A stretch of 64,000 nucleotides of DNA. It comes from Clostridiaceae bacterium BL-3. GTDB lineage: Bacteria; Bacillota; Clostridia; Clostridiales; Clostridiaceae. The notes under the pieces are model-generated. The model saw nothing but the letters and a program-made list of their open reading frames with translations. It was not told where the DNA came from and did no database searches. Location: contig CADDXC010000001.1 of NCBI GenBank assembly GCA_902809985.1, positions 2,294,001 to 2,358,000 of the forward strand. Reading direction: 5' to 3'. Below, one piece after another: positions 1 through 9,836 of this stretch. The position numbers and the translations under genes are program-made. How positions within the stretch are numbered: position 1 is the stretch's first letter; each line of letters opens with the position of its first letter.

Positions 1-59
1 ATTATATTTAAGTTTAAATAGTTATCAAGTGATTCTAAGATTCAAATAACAAATAATAA

Positions 60-103
60 AATTAAGTTAGATAGTAGGTATTAACTTACCATCTAACTTA
101 ATT
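60..103 (-). terminator. Terminator of pheST
   Basis: A long inverted repeat (AATTAAGTTAGAT paired with ATCTAACTTAATT) lies just past the pheT stop. Read on the minus strand it is followed by TTTTATT, as expected for a Rho-independent terminator. Confidence 0.75.
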
Positions 104-118
104 AAATTTTGATTTTAC

Positions 119-2500
119 TTATCTAAGTTGTGCTCCAAACTTATGTTCCAACGCTTTTAATATTCTATCATGAACTTTATTTACTTCTTCATCTGTAAGT
201 GTTCTATTCTCAAGCCTGTAGGATATAGAGTAAGCTACACTCTTTTTTCCCTCTGCCACCTGCTTGCCTCTGTAAACATCGAAAAATTTCGCCCTTTCCA
301 CCATATTTCCTCCTTGTTCCTTTATAACATCTTCTATTTCTTTTACCAGGACATCTTCATCCACCAGTATTGCCAAATCCCTCGTAACTGCAGGAAATTT
401 AGGAAGTGGCTTATACTCTTTATTCCAATTGGCATATTTATAAAGCACATCCAAATCCAATTCTGCTATATAACACTTTTCGTCAACTCCATAATTATCT
501 AATACATTAGGGTGAATCTCTCCCAGTACACCTATAAAATCCTTTTTTATATATAGGGATGCTGTCTTTCCCGGGTGAAAACTTGGATTACCGCTTTCCC
601 TTTCAAAAGAAAACCTTTCTATTTTCAACACTTCTAATATATTTTCCACTATACCTTTTAAATCAAAATAATTTACTTTGCCATAAATGCCAATAGTCAC
701 AATATTTTTTTCCTGAGGCAGTTTATTCACATCCTTATTTGGTATATATACTTTACCTATTTCAAATAACCTGGCCAGTTCATTTTTCCTAGAATAATTT
801 CTGCTTAAAGATTCCATCATGGAGGGTATTGTAGTAGTTCTCATTATACTATAATCTTCTCCTAGAGGGTTTTTTATAACCACAGCATTTCTAAGAACAC
901 TATTCTTTGGTAAAAGTATTCTGTCAAATACTTTTCTGCTGATAAAAGAATAGCTTATAGACTGATTTAGACCGCTGGAAGTAAGTGCCCTCAGCACTTC
1001 ATCGTCCAATTTCTGTTTGGTATTTTTTCCGCCTCTGGTACTTACACTTTTTATTATGGTAGAAGGTATATTGTCATAACCATATATTCGGGCTACTTCT
1101 TCAGCAACATCTTCCTTTATTTTTATATCTCTGCTTCTAAAAGTAGGTACATCTATTTTTAGATCTTCGCCTTCTATTTTAGTATTTAGTTCCAGTCTAT
1201 TTAGACACTCAGCCATTTCATCTTGAGGTATTTTCGTACCCAAGAAATTATTTATCCAATTATAATTTACCCGCAAACTACCGGGTTCAATCTTTTCATT
1301 GTATATGTCTATGGTACCTTTCATGACCTCTCCTGCATTTAATTTTCCTATTAAATAACAGGCTCTGTCCACAGCCATCTCACATAAATTAGGATCTAGA
1401 TCTTTTTCAAATCTAGCTGAAGCTTCTGTTCTAAGGCCCAATTTTTGAGAAGAAATCCTTATATTAGTTCCATCAAAATTGGCGCTTTCAAATACTATTG
1501 ATGAGGTATCTTCCCTGATTTCCGAATTAAGACCTCCCATTATTCCTGCAATACCTACAGCTCTATCTCCATCCCTTATAGTAAGTACATTTTTATCCAA
1601 CAATCTTTCTTCATTATCCAGAGTAACAAACTTCTCTCTATTTTCTGCCCTTTCCACTATTATATTGTTTGACTGTATATATCTCGTGTCATAAGCATGC
1701 ATTGGCTGACCTGTTTCAAGCATTACAAAATTGGTTATATCCACTATATTATTTATAGGTCTTACTCCTGCATCCAAAAGCCTTTCCTGCATCCATCCAG
1801 GAGACTCTTCTATCTTTACATTTTCTACACCCCTAGCCATATACCTTCTGCAAAGCTTATCCCTTACTTCAACCTTTAAACTATCATTTATGTATTTACT
1901 TGAGGAAATCTCATATTCCAATGCAGGCATTTTATAACTTTCATTTAAAGTTGCCGCAGTTTCTCTCGCCATTCCTATAATACTCAAGCAATCAGGTCTA
2001 TTGGAAGTTATCTCAAAATCCAATATACTGCTGGTCATATTGAGCACATCTTTTATATCCTCACCAATAGGTGTATCTACAGGCAAAATCATAAGTCCAT
2101 GTACAGGTTTATCACCTGCTATTCCCAGTTCCTCTTCAGAACAAAACATCCCGTTTGACATGATTCCTCTCAATTTTCCCTTTTTTATCTTCACTCCTCC
2201 GTGAATTACAGAACCGTGAAGTGCAACAGGAACTATATCATTTTCCTTCATATTAGTGGCAGCCGTTATAATTTGAAGCAGTTCATCTTTTCCTATATCT
2301 ACCTGGCATATTACCAATTTATCTGCATGTGGATGTTCCTCTATCTTTACTATTTTTCCCGTAACTACATTTTGAATTTCATCTCCAGTTGTAATCACTT
2401 CTTCCACCTTTGAACCACTTAAAGTCAATTTATCTCCCAATTCCTTGCCTGTAATATCTATCTTCACATAATCCTTTAACCAATTTACAGGTACCTTCAT
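119..2500 (-). CDS. pheT: Phenylalanine--tRNA ligase beta subunit
   Basis: This is the large subunit of the cytoplasmic alpha2-beta2 enzyme that charges tRNA-Phe. The 793-residue length is normal for bacteria. The N-terminal OB-type tRNA-binding domain (about residues 40-150) contains [16 protein letters not shown]3/B4 and B5 domains follow, and the C-terminal anticodon-binding (FDX-ACB) domain starts near [18 protein letters not shown]. The ATG is preceded by an AAAGGGG-type SD. It lies 67 bp downstream of pheS on the same strand, is surely co-transcribed with it, and is therefore under the same T-box control. Confidence 0.97.
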   Translation of the reverse strand: MKVPVNWLKDYVKIDITGKELGDKLTLSGSKVEEVITTGDEIQNVVTGKIVKIEEHPHADKLVICQVDIGKDELLQIITAATNMKENDIVPVALHGSVIHGGVKIKKGKLRGIMSNGMFCSEEELGIAGDKPVHGLMILPVDTPIGEDIKDVLNMTSSILDFEITSNRPDCLSIIGMARETAATLNESYKMPALEYEISSSKYINDSLKVEVRDKLCRRYMARGVENVKIEESPGWMQERLLDAGVRPINNIVDITNFVMLETGQPMHAYDTRYIQSNNIIVERAENREKFVTLDNEERLLDKNVLTIRDGDRAVGIAGIMGGLNSEIREDTSSIVFESANFDGTNIRISSQKLGLRTEASARFEKDLDPNLCEMAVDRACYLIGKLNAGEVMKGTIDIYNEKIEPGSLRVNYNWINNFLGTKIPQDEMAECLNRLELNTKIEGEDLKIDVPTFRSRDIKIKEDVAEEVARIYGYDNIPSTIIKSVSTRGGKNTKQKLDDEVLRALTSSGLNQSISYSFISRKVFDRILLPKNSVLRNAVVIKNPLGEDYSIMRTTTIPSMMESLSRNYSRKNELARLFEIGKVYIPNKDVNKLPQEKNIVTIGIYGKVNYFDLKGIVENILEVLKIERFSFERESGNPSFHPGKTASLYIKKDFIGVLGEIHPNVLDNYGVDEKCYIAELDLDVLYKYANWNKEYKPLPKFPAVTRDLAILVDEDVLVKEIEDVIKEQGGNMVERAKFFDVYRGKQVAEGKKSVAYSISYRLENRTLTDEEVNKVHDRILKALEHKFGAQLR

Positions 2501-2567
2501 AAAAAAATCCCCTTTCTTTGTTTAATTCAAATTATCAATTAAATTACAGTTATTCTATTTATTTAAG

Positions 2568-3590
2568 CTAAAACTGGTTTAAAAATCTCATATCACTTTC
2601 ATACATATTTCTTATATCATCTATGCCGTATTTCATCATAACCATTCTATCTACACCCATCCCAAAAGCAAATCCACTGTAAACTTCAGGATCTATACCA
2701 CAATTCTTAAGTACCTGAGGATGAACCATACCGCATCCCAGAAGCTCTATCCATCCCTCTCCTTTACATACCCTGCAGCCCTTGCCGTTGCACACAAAAC
2801 AGGTAGCATCCATTTCTGCAGAGGGTTCTGTAAAAGGAAAATGATGCGGCCTAAATTTTGTCTTCACACCCTCTCCAAACATTCTTTTAGCAAACAGTTC
2901 AAGAGTTCCCTTCAAATTTGCAAAAGTTATGCCCTTATCCACTACAAGGCCTTCCATCTGGTAAAATATAGGTGAATGAGTGGCATCTACTGAATCTGCA
3001 CGGTATACCTTCCCCGGAGATATCATCTTTATTGGAGGTTTTTGCTTTTCCATAGTCCTTACCTGTATTGGAGATGTCTGGGTTCTCAGCACTACATTGT
3101 CATTTATATAAAATGTATCCTGTTCTCCTCTTGCCGGGTGATTCTTAGGTATATTTAATGCTTCAAAATTATAATAATCCTTTTCGATTTCAGGTCCCTC
3201 TTCTATAGTAAATCCCATGGAAATAAATATCTCTTTCATGTCTTCTAAAATCTGTTCCAGCGGATGACTTCTTCCAATATTTTGCTTAACGCCAGGCATA
3301 GTTATGTCAATCGTTTCACTTCTGAGTTTTTCCTCCGTTTTAAGTGCCTTCATCTTCTTTGATGCCTCTTCTATAGAGTTTTCCAAAAGTATCCTGATCT
3401 CATTGGCTAATTTCCCCACTATAGGCCTTTCCTCTGGAGAAAGACTTTTCATTCCCCTAAGTATTTTAGTCAATTCTCCTTTTTTCCCCAAATACTTAAC
3501 TCTTATATCCTCTACACTTAAATTATTTTTTTTATTCTGCAATTCTTCAAGTGCACTTTCTTTAATTTTCTCTAATTTTTCTTTTATCAT
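2568..3590 (-). CDS. pheS: Phenylalanine--tRNA ligase alpha subunit
   Basis: This is the catalytic subunit of phenylalanyl-tRNA synthetase. Class II motifs are visible: motif 2 around [15 protein letters not shown] and motif 3 around [18 protein letters not shown] four-cysteine segment ([12 protein letters not shown]) is seen in many Firmicute PheS proteins. The frame extends upstream to a TTG at 3611. I chose the ATG at 3590 because GGAAGGGAG lies at SD distance before it, and because the resulting 340 residues match the family. It is the first gene of pheST, which is controlled by the T-box leader immediately upstream. Confidence 0.96.
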   Translation of the reverse strand: MIKEKLEKIKESALEELQNKKNNLSVEDIRVKYLGKKGELTKILRGMKSLSPEERPIVGKLANEIRILLENSIEEASKKMKALKTEEKLRSETIDITMPGVKQNIGRSHPLEQILEDMKEIFISMGFTIEEGPEIEKDYYNFEALNIPKNHPARGEQDTFYINDNVVLRTQTSPIQVRTMEKQKPPIKMISPGKVYRADSVDATHSPIFYQMEGLVVDKGITFANLKGTLELFAKRMFGEGVKTKFRPHHFPFTEPSAEMDATCFVCNGKGCRVCKGEGWIELLGCGMVHPQVLKNCGIDPEVYSGFAFGMGVDRMVMMKYGIDDIRNMYESDMRFLNQF

Positions 3591-3640
3591 GCCAAATTCT
3601 CTCCCTTCCAAATAAAATTCAATTTTTAAATCTAAATATA

Positions 3641-3900
3641 AAAAATTCGTCCCTTAAAGGGACGAATTCCTAATTCCGCGTTACCACCCAAATTAATATC
3701 ATTTAAATAATATTCTCTTTGAAAATTTATCGGCATTACCGCTAACTGCTAATTATAATTTCACAGGTAGTACTCCAGAGCGAACTTCAATATATGGTAT
3801 TTTAAAAAAGCTTTCAGCCTTGACTTTTTTTCTCTAGAAAATACTGATATACCTACTTTCTCCTTCACAGTATAATACTATAAATTTTTTGTTATCTATA
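3641..3900 (-). promoter_or_regulatory. T-box riboswitch of pheST (tRNA-Phe)
   Basis: On the minus strand the conserved T-box GGGTGGTAACGCGG (3676-3689) is followed by a terminator stem (GAATTCGTCCC with GGGACGAATT) and a U-tract. Upstream are an AGTA motif, the pairing GGTAT/ATACC and a CTCTGGAGT stem-III-like element. The probable specifier is UUC (3782-3784), within ATTGAAG-TTC-G. The thrS leader has the same context with ACC, which supports the assignment. Uncharged tRNA-Phe would stabilise the antiterminator and permit transcription of pheST. The leader fills the gene-free stretch between pheS and the RNA methyltransferase gene. Confidence 0.93.
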
Positions 3901-3907
3901 CTTTTAA

Positions 3908-3936
3908 ATATTACATATAGTTTTCTCTGTTGTCAA
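3908..3936 (-). promoter_or_regulatory. Sigma-A promoter of the pheST leader
   Basis: The -35 is TTGACA (3931-3936) and the -10 is TAATAT (3908-3913), with a 17-bp spacer. The promoter sits immediately after the stop codon of the upstream RNA methyltransferase gene and just before the T-box leader. Confidence 0.85.
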
Positions 3937-3938
3937 TA

Positions 3939-4727
3939 TTAATTTTTTAAATTCTGCCTAACCAATTCAAACATCATTATAGATGCTGATACAGCTGCAT
4001 TTAAAGATTCAGCTCCACCCGGCATTGGGATTCTTGCTTTTATATCTGCAATTTGTTCTATATCTTCACTCAGCCCATTTGCCTCATTTCCCACTGCAAA
4101 TATAATTTTTCGATTTAATCTTACATCATAAAAATTAGTTTCAGCATCCAACAAACTGGCTATGAGTTTAAATCCATTTTCTTTCAAAACTTTTATCTTA
4201 TCAAGTTGCTCATCTTGAATTACCGGTACATGAAAAATTGAACCCATAGTAGATCTTAAAGTTTTTTCATTATATACATCCACTGTCCCTTTTGTGAGTA
4301 TAACTCCTAAAGCCCCAGCAGCATAAGAACTCCGTATTATAGTGCCCATATTCCCAGGATCCTGTATTCTGTCCGCCAATACATAAAATCCTTCCATATC
4401 TTTTTTATATCTTAACTTGGTGTTTTTCACTACTGCAACTATGCCCTGAGGATTTTCTGTAGTGCTTATACTCTTTAATACTTCATCAGTCACAATATAT
4501 ACAGAAGGCATATTTTTAATTTTTTCTTTCATTAAATTTCTTTCCCATATATCATAAAAATCACATGTTAAAAAAATATCAGTTATTGCAAAATCGGAAT
4601 TCACAGCCTCCATTACGAATCTCAGGCCTTCTATCAAGAACTTTCCATTTTCAACTCTATATTTTTTTTCCTTCAATTTTCTAGCCTGTTTTATTTGTAG
4701 ATTGTCTTTGCTCCTTATTATATCCAT
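3939..4727 (-). CDS. TrmH/SpoU-family RNA 2'-O-methyltransferase
   Basis: This is a SAM-dependent ribose methyltransferase of the SPOUT class, 262 residues, probably acting on rRNA or tRNA. The C-terminal knot carries the family signatures: DPGNMGTIIRSSYAAG (motif 1), AVGNEANGLSEDI (motif 2) and PMPGGAESLNAAVSASI (motif 3). The N-terminal 100 residues resemble the substrate-binding domain of RlmB/TsnR-type enzymes. It lies between rplT and pheS on the same strand, as in many clostridia, but a strong terminator separates it from rplT. The exact target nucleotide cannot be read from the sequence. Confidence 0.9.
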   Translation of the reverse strand: MDIIRSKDNLQIKQARKLKEKKYRVENGKFLIEGLRFVMEAVNSDFAITDIFLTCDFYDIWERNLMKEKIKNMPSVYIVTDEVLKSISTTENPQGIVAVVKNTKLRYKKDMEGFYVLADRIQDPGNMGTIIRSSYAAGALGVILTKGTVDVYNEKTLRSTMGSIFHVPVIQDEQLDKIKVLKENGFKLIASLLDAETNFYDVRLNRKIIFAVGNEANGLSEDIEQIADIKARIPMPGGAESLNAAVSASIMMFELVRQNLKN

Positions 4728-4758
4728 CTACGTACCCTCATAATCCATATTATAAAAA

Positions 4759-4820
4759 TCAAGTGATTTCTTTAAATTCACATGAATTAACAAGTCATGT
4801 AAATCTAAAAACCACTTGAT
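4759..4820 (-). terminator. Terminator after infC-rpmI-rplT
   Basis: A long hairpin starts with ATCAAGTG and closes with CACTTGAT, with much of the interior also paired (ACATGA with TCATGT). Read on the minus strand it ends in TTTTTATA, directly after the rplT stop codon. Confidence 0.8.
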
Positions 4821-4830
4821 ATAGTATAAT

Positions 4831-5190
4831 TTATGCACTCAGTTGTTTTTTTGCTATGTCAACCAATTCAGTAAATGTCTTTGGATCATTTATTGCTATT
4901 TCAGAAAGCATTTTTCTATTCACATCAATACCTGCTGTCTTTATCCCATTTATGAATTTTGAATAGGAAAGCCCATTTATTCTGGCTGCAGCATTTATTC
5001 TAGCTATCCAGAGTTTCCTGAAATCTCTCTTTTTTAATTTTCTTCCTATATATGCATTTCTTAAAGCTCTTATGACTGTTTCATTGGCTGATTTAAACAA
5101 CCTGCTCTTGCCGCCATAATAACCTTTTGCGAGCTTTAGTATCTTCCTATGATGCTTACGAGCATTCACAGCTCTTTTTACCCTTGCCAT
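4831..5190 (-). CDS. rplT: Large ribosomal subunit protein bL20
   Basis: This is an rRNA-binding protein needed for early 50S assembly, 119 residues, full length. The basic N-terminus ([18 protein letters not shown]) and the [15 protein letters not shown] segment are diagnostic. It has an AAAGGAGG SD and follows rpmI by 24 bp. In other Firmicutes L20 represses this operon by binding its leader; an L20-type leader is present upstream of infC here. Confidence 0.98.
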   Translation of the reverse strand: MARVKRAVNARKHHRKILKLAKGYYGGKSRLFKSANETVIRALRNAYIGRKLKKRDFRKLWIARINAAARINGLSYSKFINGIKTAGIDVNRKMLSEIAINDPKTFTELVDIAKKQLSA

Positions 5191-5214
5191 TTTAAAACCT
5201 CCTTTTAGAATACT

Positions 5215-5412
5215 TTATACATAAGGTATTAATTTTTTCATCACTTTTTCTTGAGCTTCTGCTACATATCCTGCCTTCCTAAGATTTCTCTTAGTCTTTG
5301 CGCTTTTTTTAGTCAATATGTGACTTTTATAAGCTTTTGATCTCTTTAACTTGCCTGTTCCTGTAACTTTAAATCTCTTTGCCGCACTTCTTTTTGTCTT
5401 CATTTTTGGCAT
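5215..5412 (-). CDS. rpmI: Large ribosomal subunit protein bL35
   Basis: This is a small, highly basic 50S protein of 65 residues with the typical N-terminus [20 protein letters not shown] and the [18 protein letters not shown] segment. It sits between infC and rplT in the conserved infC-rpmI-rplT order, with a strong GAGGAGG SD. Confidence 0.98.
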   Translation of the reverse strand: MPKMKTKRSAAKRFKVTGTGKLKRSKAYKSHILTKKSAKTKRNLRKAGYVAEAQEKVMKKLIPYV

Positions 5413-5427
5413 AATAACTTCCTCCTC

Positions 5428-5952
5428 TCAATTATGCTTTTTTGTTGATAATGTCATTATCATATTCCTGCCCTCAAGTTTTGGCTGCTTTTCTATTACG
5501 CTGATATCTTCAAGTTTAGAGTAAAAATTATCTAAAATTTTTTTACCCATAAAAGAATGACCAGCCTCTCTGCCTCTAAATCTTATAGTGACTTTAACTT
5601 TATCACCTGTAAGCAAAAATTTTTTTGCATTCTTAGCTTTAATAGAAATATCATGTTCTTCAATAGTTGGGCTGAGTCTCACTTCTTTTATATTGGTAAT
5701 TTTCTGCTTTTTTCTAGCTTCTTTTTCCCTTTTAGATTGTTCATAAATAAACTTTCCATAATTCATTATTTTACAAACTGGAGGGTTTGCCTTTGGAGAT
5801 ATCATAACCAGATCCAATTCTTTTTCCTCAGCAAGTTTTAAAGCTCTTTCTAAAGATACAATTTCAGCCTCATCTCCATCATTTGGAACTACTCTTACTC
5901 TTTTTGCAGCTATCTCATCATTTAAAAGAAAACCTTTATTTATATTATTCAC
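5428..5952 (-). CDS. infC: Translation initiation factor IF-3
   Basis: IF-3 binds the 30S subunit, prevents premature joining and checks the start codon. The frame encodes 174 residues with an N-terminal domain ([14 protein letters not shown]), a basic linker ([13 protein letters not shown]) and a C-terminal domain ([20 protein letters not shown] and [10 protein letters not shown]). The start is uncertain. The first possible codon is GTG (5950-5952), but the SD AGGAGG overlaps it with no spacing. An ATA at 5941-5943 lies 8 nt after the SD. Rare start codons are known for infC in other bacteria, where they serve autoregulation. Nearby thrS, reading the same way, may be co-transcribed. Confidence 0.95.
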   Translation of the reverse strand: MNNINKGFLLNDEIAAKRVRVVPNDGDEAEIVSLERALKLAEEKELDLVMISPKANPPVCKIMNYGKFIYEQSKREKEARKKQKITNIKEVRLSPTIEEHDISIKAKNAKKFLLTGDKVKVTIRFRGREAGHSFMGKKILDNFYSKLEDISVIEKQPKLEGRNMIMTLSTKKHN

Positions 5953-5982
5953 CTCCTAAGTGAATCAAACAAAAAATATGAA

Positions 5983-6095
5983 AAAGGACGACTTACGCCG
6001 TCCTCTAAATACATGCAATAGAAAATTTATAATAAAATTTTCATAACCTTACTGGCCATGCCGTAAGGTGAGAAACGGCTAGTTTCTGCTTGACA
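5983..6095 (-). promoter_or_regulatory. L20-type autoregulatory leader with attenuator
   Basis: On the minus strand the leader folds into an AGAAAC/GTTTCT hairpin and a CCTTAC/GTAAGG hairpin. It ends in a terminator, GGACGgcgtaagtCGTCC, followed by TTTTT (5983-6003). GCCGT in the first hairpin and CTTACGGC in the second can also pair with the terminator arm ACGGCGTAAG, giving alternative structures. The position upstream of infC-rpmI-rplT matches the L20 leader of other Firmicutes, where L20 causes premature termination. The family assignment comes from context and folding by eye. Confidence 0.7.
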
Positions 6096-6101
6096 AATTG
6101 T

Positions 6102-6130
6102 ATTATACTATTTTTGTCATTACAAGTCAA
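6102..6130 (-). promoter_or_regulatory. Sigma-A promoter of infC-rpmI-rplT
   Basis: The -35 is TTGACT (6125-6130) and the -10 is TATAAT (6102-6107), with a 17-bp spacer. It lies just after the thrS stop codon and starts the L20-type leader. Confidence 0.85.
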
Positions 6131-6146
6131 TACAAAATTATATCAG

Positions 6147-8060
6147 TTATATGTCACTTACTTTTTTGGAAATTTCCTCTTTAAGTTTAGATATAAAATC
6201 ATCTAAAGACATAGCTCCTAAATCTCCATCTTTTCTATTTCTAACGGATATATTCTGTTCTTTTACCTCTTTATCCCCCAGGATAATCATATAGGGCACT
6301 TTCTGCATCTGAGCTTCTCTTATCTTGTAGCCTATCTTTTCATTTCTAACATCGGCTTCCACTCTTATATCCTGATCTTTAAGTCTTTTAATCACTTCTT
6401 CCGCATATTCTTTCTGATTATCTGTAATGTCCATAACTTCTACCTGGACTGGTGCAAGCCAAGCCGGAAACGCCCCTGCATATTGTTCTATGAGTATTCC
6501 TATAAATCTCTCTATGGATCCAAATATAGTTCTGTGCACCATAACCGGCCTGTGTTTTTCTCCATCTGCCCCTATATAAGTTAGATCAAATTTCTCTGGC
6601 ATCTGGAAATCCAACTGTACTGTTCCACACTGCCATGTTCTTCCAATGCAGTCCTTCAAATGGAAATCTATCTTAGGGCCATAAAAAGCTCCATCCCCTT
6701 CATTGATTTTATAATCAAGCCCTGATACCTTTAATGCAGTTTTAAGGCCCTCAGTTGCAGCTTCCCATTCCTCCTCGCTTCCCATGGAATTTTCAGGTCT
6801 TGTGGAAAGTTCAACAAAATATTCAAATCCAAACACCTTATAAAAATCGTCTATAAGTTTTATAACTTGAGTGATTTCATGGGTAATATCCTCTCTCGCA
6901 ACAAATATATGAGCATCATCTTGAGTAAAGCACCTTACCCTCATAAGTCCGTGAAGTGCTCCTGATTTTTCATGTCTATGGACAATTCCCATTTCACCAT
7001 ACCTTTTAGGTAAATCCCTATAGGAACGTATATCACTCTTGTAAACAAGTATAGATCCTGGACAGTTCATAGGTTTTATAGCATAATTTTCACCGTCTAT
7101 TTTGGTAAAATACATATTTTCCTTATAGTGATCCCAGTGTCCTGACTGATGCCACAATCCTTCATTTAACAAAATCGGAGTCATTATTTCATCATAATCA
7201 GCTTTTCTATGCATTTCTCTCCAAAAGTTTTGAAGCTCATTTCTAATTATCATTCCCTTTGGATGGAAAAATGGAAATCCAGGTCCCTCTTCATGCATAC
7301 TGAACAGATCCAATTCTTTGCCCAATTTTCTATGATCTCTCTTCTTAGCCTCTTCCATCATCTTCAAATAGTTTTCCAGATCACTTTTCTTTTCAAATGC
7401 AGTCCCATATATTCTCTGGAGCATTTTGTTCTTTTCATCTCCACGCCAATAGGCACCTGCTATGGAAAGGAGTTTTATTGCTTTTGCTTTCCCAGTAGAA
7501 GGTAAATGTGGTCCCGCACATAAATCCACAAAATCACCCTGCCTGTAAAAGGATATAACTTCACCTTCTGGCAGATCCTTTATCAATTCCACTTTATAAG
7601 GTTCTTTTCTATCTTCCATAAATTTTATAGCTTCTGCCCTTGGAAGTTCAAATCTCTCCAATTTGATATCTTCTTTTACTATCTTGTTCATCTCATTTTC
7701 AATCTTAACTAACAATTCTGGTGTAAATGAAAAATCTGCGTCTACATCATAGTAAAATCCTGAATCTATGGCAGGTCCTATGGCAAGTTTAACATCTGGA
7801 TACAGCCTTTTTATAGCTTGAGCAAGTATGTGAGAAACTGTGTGTCTCAATATTTTTTTACCATCTTCATCTTCAAAAGTGAGAATTTCAAGTTTACAAT
7901 CACCATTTATTGGATGATAGAGTTCAACTACTTCACCATCTAACTTAGCACCCAGCGCTTTTTTCTTCAGAGAAGTACTCAATTTTTCCGCCACATCAAT
8001 TACCTTTAATCCCTTCTCCACTTCTATTTTGTCACCATTTTTAAGGCTTATATTTATCAT
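6147..8060 (-). CDS. thrS: Threonine--tRNA ligase
   Basis: This charges tRNA-Thr and has a full-length 637 residues. Domains in order are an N-terminal TGS domain (1-62), the editing/SAD domain with the HTVSHILAQA zinc-type motif (about residues 76-90) and GAYWRGD, the class II catalytic core (MNCPGSILVYKSDIRSYRDLP; RVRCFTQDDAHIF), and the C-terminal anticodon-binding domain (EYAEEVIKRLKDQDIRVEAD). An AAAGGAGG SD precedes the ATG. It follows a T-box leader with a threonine specifier. No terminator is obvious before infC, so some read-through into infC is likely. Confidence 0.98.
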   Translation of the reverse strand: MINISLKNGDKIEVEKGLKVIDVAEKLSTSLKKKALGAKLDGEVVELYHPINGDCKLEILTFEDEDGKKILRHTVSHILAQAIKRLYPDVKLAIGPAIDSGFYYDVDADFSFTPELLVKIENEMNKIVKEDIKLERFELPRAEAIKFMEDRKEPYKVELIKDLPEGEVISFYRQGDFVDLCAGPHLPSTGKAKAIKLLSIAGAYWRGDEKNKMLQRIYGTAFEKKSDLENYLKMMEEAKKRDHRKLGKELDLFSMHEEGPGFPFFHPKGMIIRNELQNFWREMHRKADYDEIMTPILLNEGLWHQSGHWDHYKENMYFTKIDGENYAIKPMNCPGSILVYKSDIRSYRDLPKRYGEMGIVHRHEKSGALHGLMRVRCFTQDDAHIFVAREDITHEITQVIKLIDDFYKVFGFEYFVELSTRPENSMGSEEEWEAATEGLKTALKVSGLDYKINEGDGAFYGPKIDFHLKDCIGRTWQCGTVQLDFQMPEKFDLTYIGADGEKHRPVMVHRTIFGSIERFIGILIEQYAGAFPAWLAPVQVEVMDITDNQKEYAEEVIKRLKDQDIRVEADVRNEKIGYKIREAQMQKVPYMIILGDKEVKEQNISVRNRKDGDLGAMSLDDFISKLKEEISKKVSDI

Positions 8061-8126
8061 TTTTATTCCTCCTTTACAAACTTTTCTAATTTCGAATTTT
8101 TATTTAACTATAAAAATAAATAAAAA

Positions 8127-8375
8127 AATACTCCTCCCTCTACTGGGACGAGTATTACCGTGGTTCCACCCAACTTAATAGTATAAGCAAAGATCACAAA
8201 TACTATTCTCTCTACCTTTAACGCTGGCTAACGGAAATACTTACAAAACTTCAGTATACAACTCCTGGGTGGTTTTCAATAGATTTCATTTAAGGGATAT
8301 TTCAGCACACAATCCCTCTCTCTTAAAACAATTGATCTATTTACTCTTCCCTTTCATAGCTTTTACTTCTACTTG
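8127..8375 (-). promoter_or_regulatory. T-box riboswitch of thrS (tRNA-Thr)
   Basis: The T-box GGGTGGAACCACGG (8158-8171, minus strand) is followed by a terminator stem (ATACTCGTCCC with AGGGAGGAGTAT, 8127-8156). AGTA and an AATAGAT/ATCTATT stem lie upstream. The probable specifier is ACC (8271-8273), in the context ATTGAAA-ACC-A followed by CCCAGGAGTTG. This matches threonine and has the same layout as the pheST leader. It occupies most of the gene-free stretch between thrS and ytxC. Confidence 0.93.
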
Positions 8376-8380
8376 GCTTC

Positions 8381-8409
8381 ATTATATTATTCCAAAATGA
8401 TTATGTCAA
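8381..8409 (-). promoter_or_regulatory. Sigma-A promoter of the thrS leader
   Basis: The -35 is TTGACA (8404-8409) and the -10 is TATAAT (8381-8386), with a 17-bp spacer. Both hexamers are perfect consensus. Confidence 0.88.
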
Positions 8410-8431
8410 TAAAAAAATAGAATTTTGTAGT

Positions 8432-9334
8432 TTATATTCTATTAAGATGATTTTTTATAGACTCACATGTACTGCAATTATTGCAAAATCTAACTCTGTC
8501 AGTAAAAACTTTTTCAATGGTATTTATCAATTCTGGATTTTTACAATTTTCAGCACAGTGAATTACTATTTCATTGGGTGAAGTAGTTATAAGTGCACTT
8601 ATCAAAATATCATCTAAATCTGAATTTGTATCTTTATTACGATTTAATTCCTTTAAATCTCTAAAAAAGCTTTCTGTTATATCCTGCTCTTTATCTCTTA
8701 TTATATATTTACCATTATTATCTATTATTATACTTAAATAATCTATTTTACTTTCCTGAATTTCTACAAAATATTTTAAAAGCTTTATAAATTCATTATA
8801 TTCTTTATTTACCATATATTTTTCCACTACTTTATCAACTATACTTTCTAAATCGTCTAAAAGTTCTTTTATTCTAAAAGTCACAAATCCATCTATATTT
8901 ATTTCATTGTTCTCACTTATACAACTTGATATTTTATCTAGTATCTCATTTCTTTTATTTATACAGGATATAGAATTATCATCTATAATTTTCATCTCGC
9001 CCTTTAGCACTCTTATACTTTCTAGTTTGATTTCTTCCAATTCATCATATTTGAGAAAAAAATATTCATCAGACAAAAAATTCAAGATATCTTTTTCACA
9101 AAATTCCTCTATTACTATACCATATATAATATTTGCAACATACATATTGAATATATTCATAAGTTTGCTATTAATTTCTCTATCACAAAATAACTTAAGG
9201 AAGTGAGTATCAGATTCTATACTTTCATATATCCCAATAAGCACACCTTTATGTCTAAAATATTCCTTTAATTCCTGGATTCCCTGTATTACATTTTCTC
9301 TTTCTTTATTGTAAACTATAGTTAATAACAGCAT
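8432..9334 (-). CDS. ytxC: YtxC-family putative sporulation protein
   Basis: This is a 300-residue protein with no catalytic motif that I recognise. The N-terminus (MLLLTIVYNKERENVI), overall layout, terminal cysteine cluster (RFCNNCSTC) and location immediately upstream of thrS all match the YtxC family, known from Bacillus and Clostridium and linked to sporulation by expression. No signal peptide or membrane segment is visible. The ATG is preceded by GGGAG. The molecular function is unknown. Confidence 0.75.
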   Translation of the reverse strand: MLLLTIVYNKERENVIQGIQELKEYFRHKGVLIGIYESIESDTHFLKLFCDREINSKLMNIFNMYVANIIYGIVIEEFCEKDILNFLSDEYFFLKYDELEEIKLESIRVLKGEMKIIDDNSISCINKRNEILDKISSCISENNEINIDGFVTFRIKELLDDLESIVDKVVEKYMVNKEYNEFIKLLKYFVEIQESKIDYLSIIIDNNGKYIIRDKEQDITESFFRDLKELNRNKDTNSDLDDILISALITTSPNEIVIHCAENCKNPELINTIEKVFTDRVRFCNNCSTCESIKNHLNRI

Positions 9335-9526
9335 TATTCACACTCCCTTCAAAAATAGTATGCATCTAAACAAAATCTATATTCAAATTTCTATTGTCAA
9401 ATATCGACATACTAAAATCAACATTTTCAAAATATTGATCAATATATAGAATAAATTCCAAATAAGAATATATTAGCAACAATTTTGAAATCCACTACAG
9501 CCCGGCTGATTTTTTTATGCAAGGTA

Positions 9527-9555
9527 TTGACAATATATAGAACTCAATATATAAT
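9527..9555 (+). promoter_or_regulatory. Promoter of the tRNA cluster
   Basis: The -35 is TTGACA (9527-9532) and the -10 is TATAAT (9550-9555), with a 17-bp spacer. It is a perfect consensus promoter about 30 bp before the first tRNA, as expected for a strongly expressed stable-RNA operon. Confidence 0.92.
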
Positions 9556-9584
9556 ATGAATTGTCGTGGTAATAATGTGCTTAT

Positions 9585-9660
9585 GGGCGCATAGCTCAGC
9601 TGGGAGAGCATCTGCCTTACAAGCAGAGGGTCACAGGTTCGAGCCCTGTTGTGCCCACCA
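9585..9660 (+). tRNA. tRNA-Val (anticodon TAC)
   Basis: This is a 76-nt cloverleaf with acceptor GGGCGCA/TGTGCCC, anticodon loop CTTACAA and T-loop TTCGAGC. The CCA end is encoded. It is the first gene of the cluster. Confidence 0.97.
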
Positions 9661-9666
9661 TATTAT

Positions 9667-9743
9667 GGCCCAGTGGCTCAGTTGGTTAGAGTGCCGGCCT
9701 GTCACGCCGGAGGTCGAGGGTCCGAACCCCTTCTGGGTCGCCA
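9667..9743 (+). tRNA. tRNA-Asp (anticodon GTC)
   Basis: This is a 77-nt cloverleaf with acceptor GGCCCAG/CTGGGTC (one G-U pair), anticodon loop CTGTCAC between GCCGG/CCGGC-type arms, discriminator G and an encoded CCA. Confidence 0.97.
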
Positions 9744-9746
9744 TGT

Positions 9747-9822
<76 letters not shown>

Positions 9823-9836
9823 TTCATTTTAAATGT

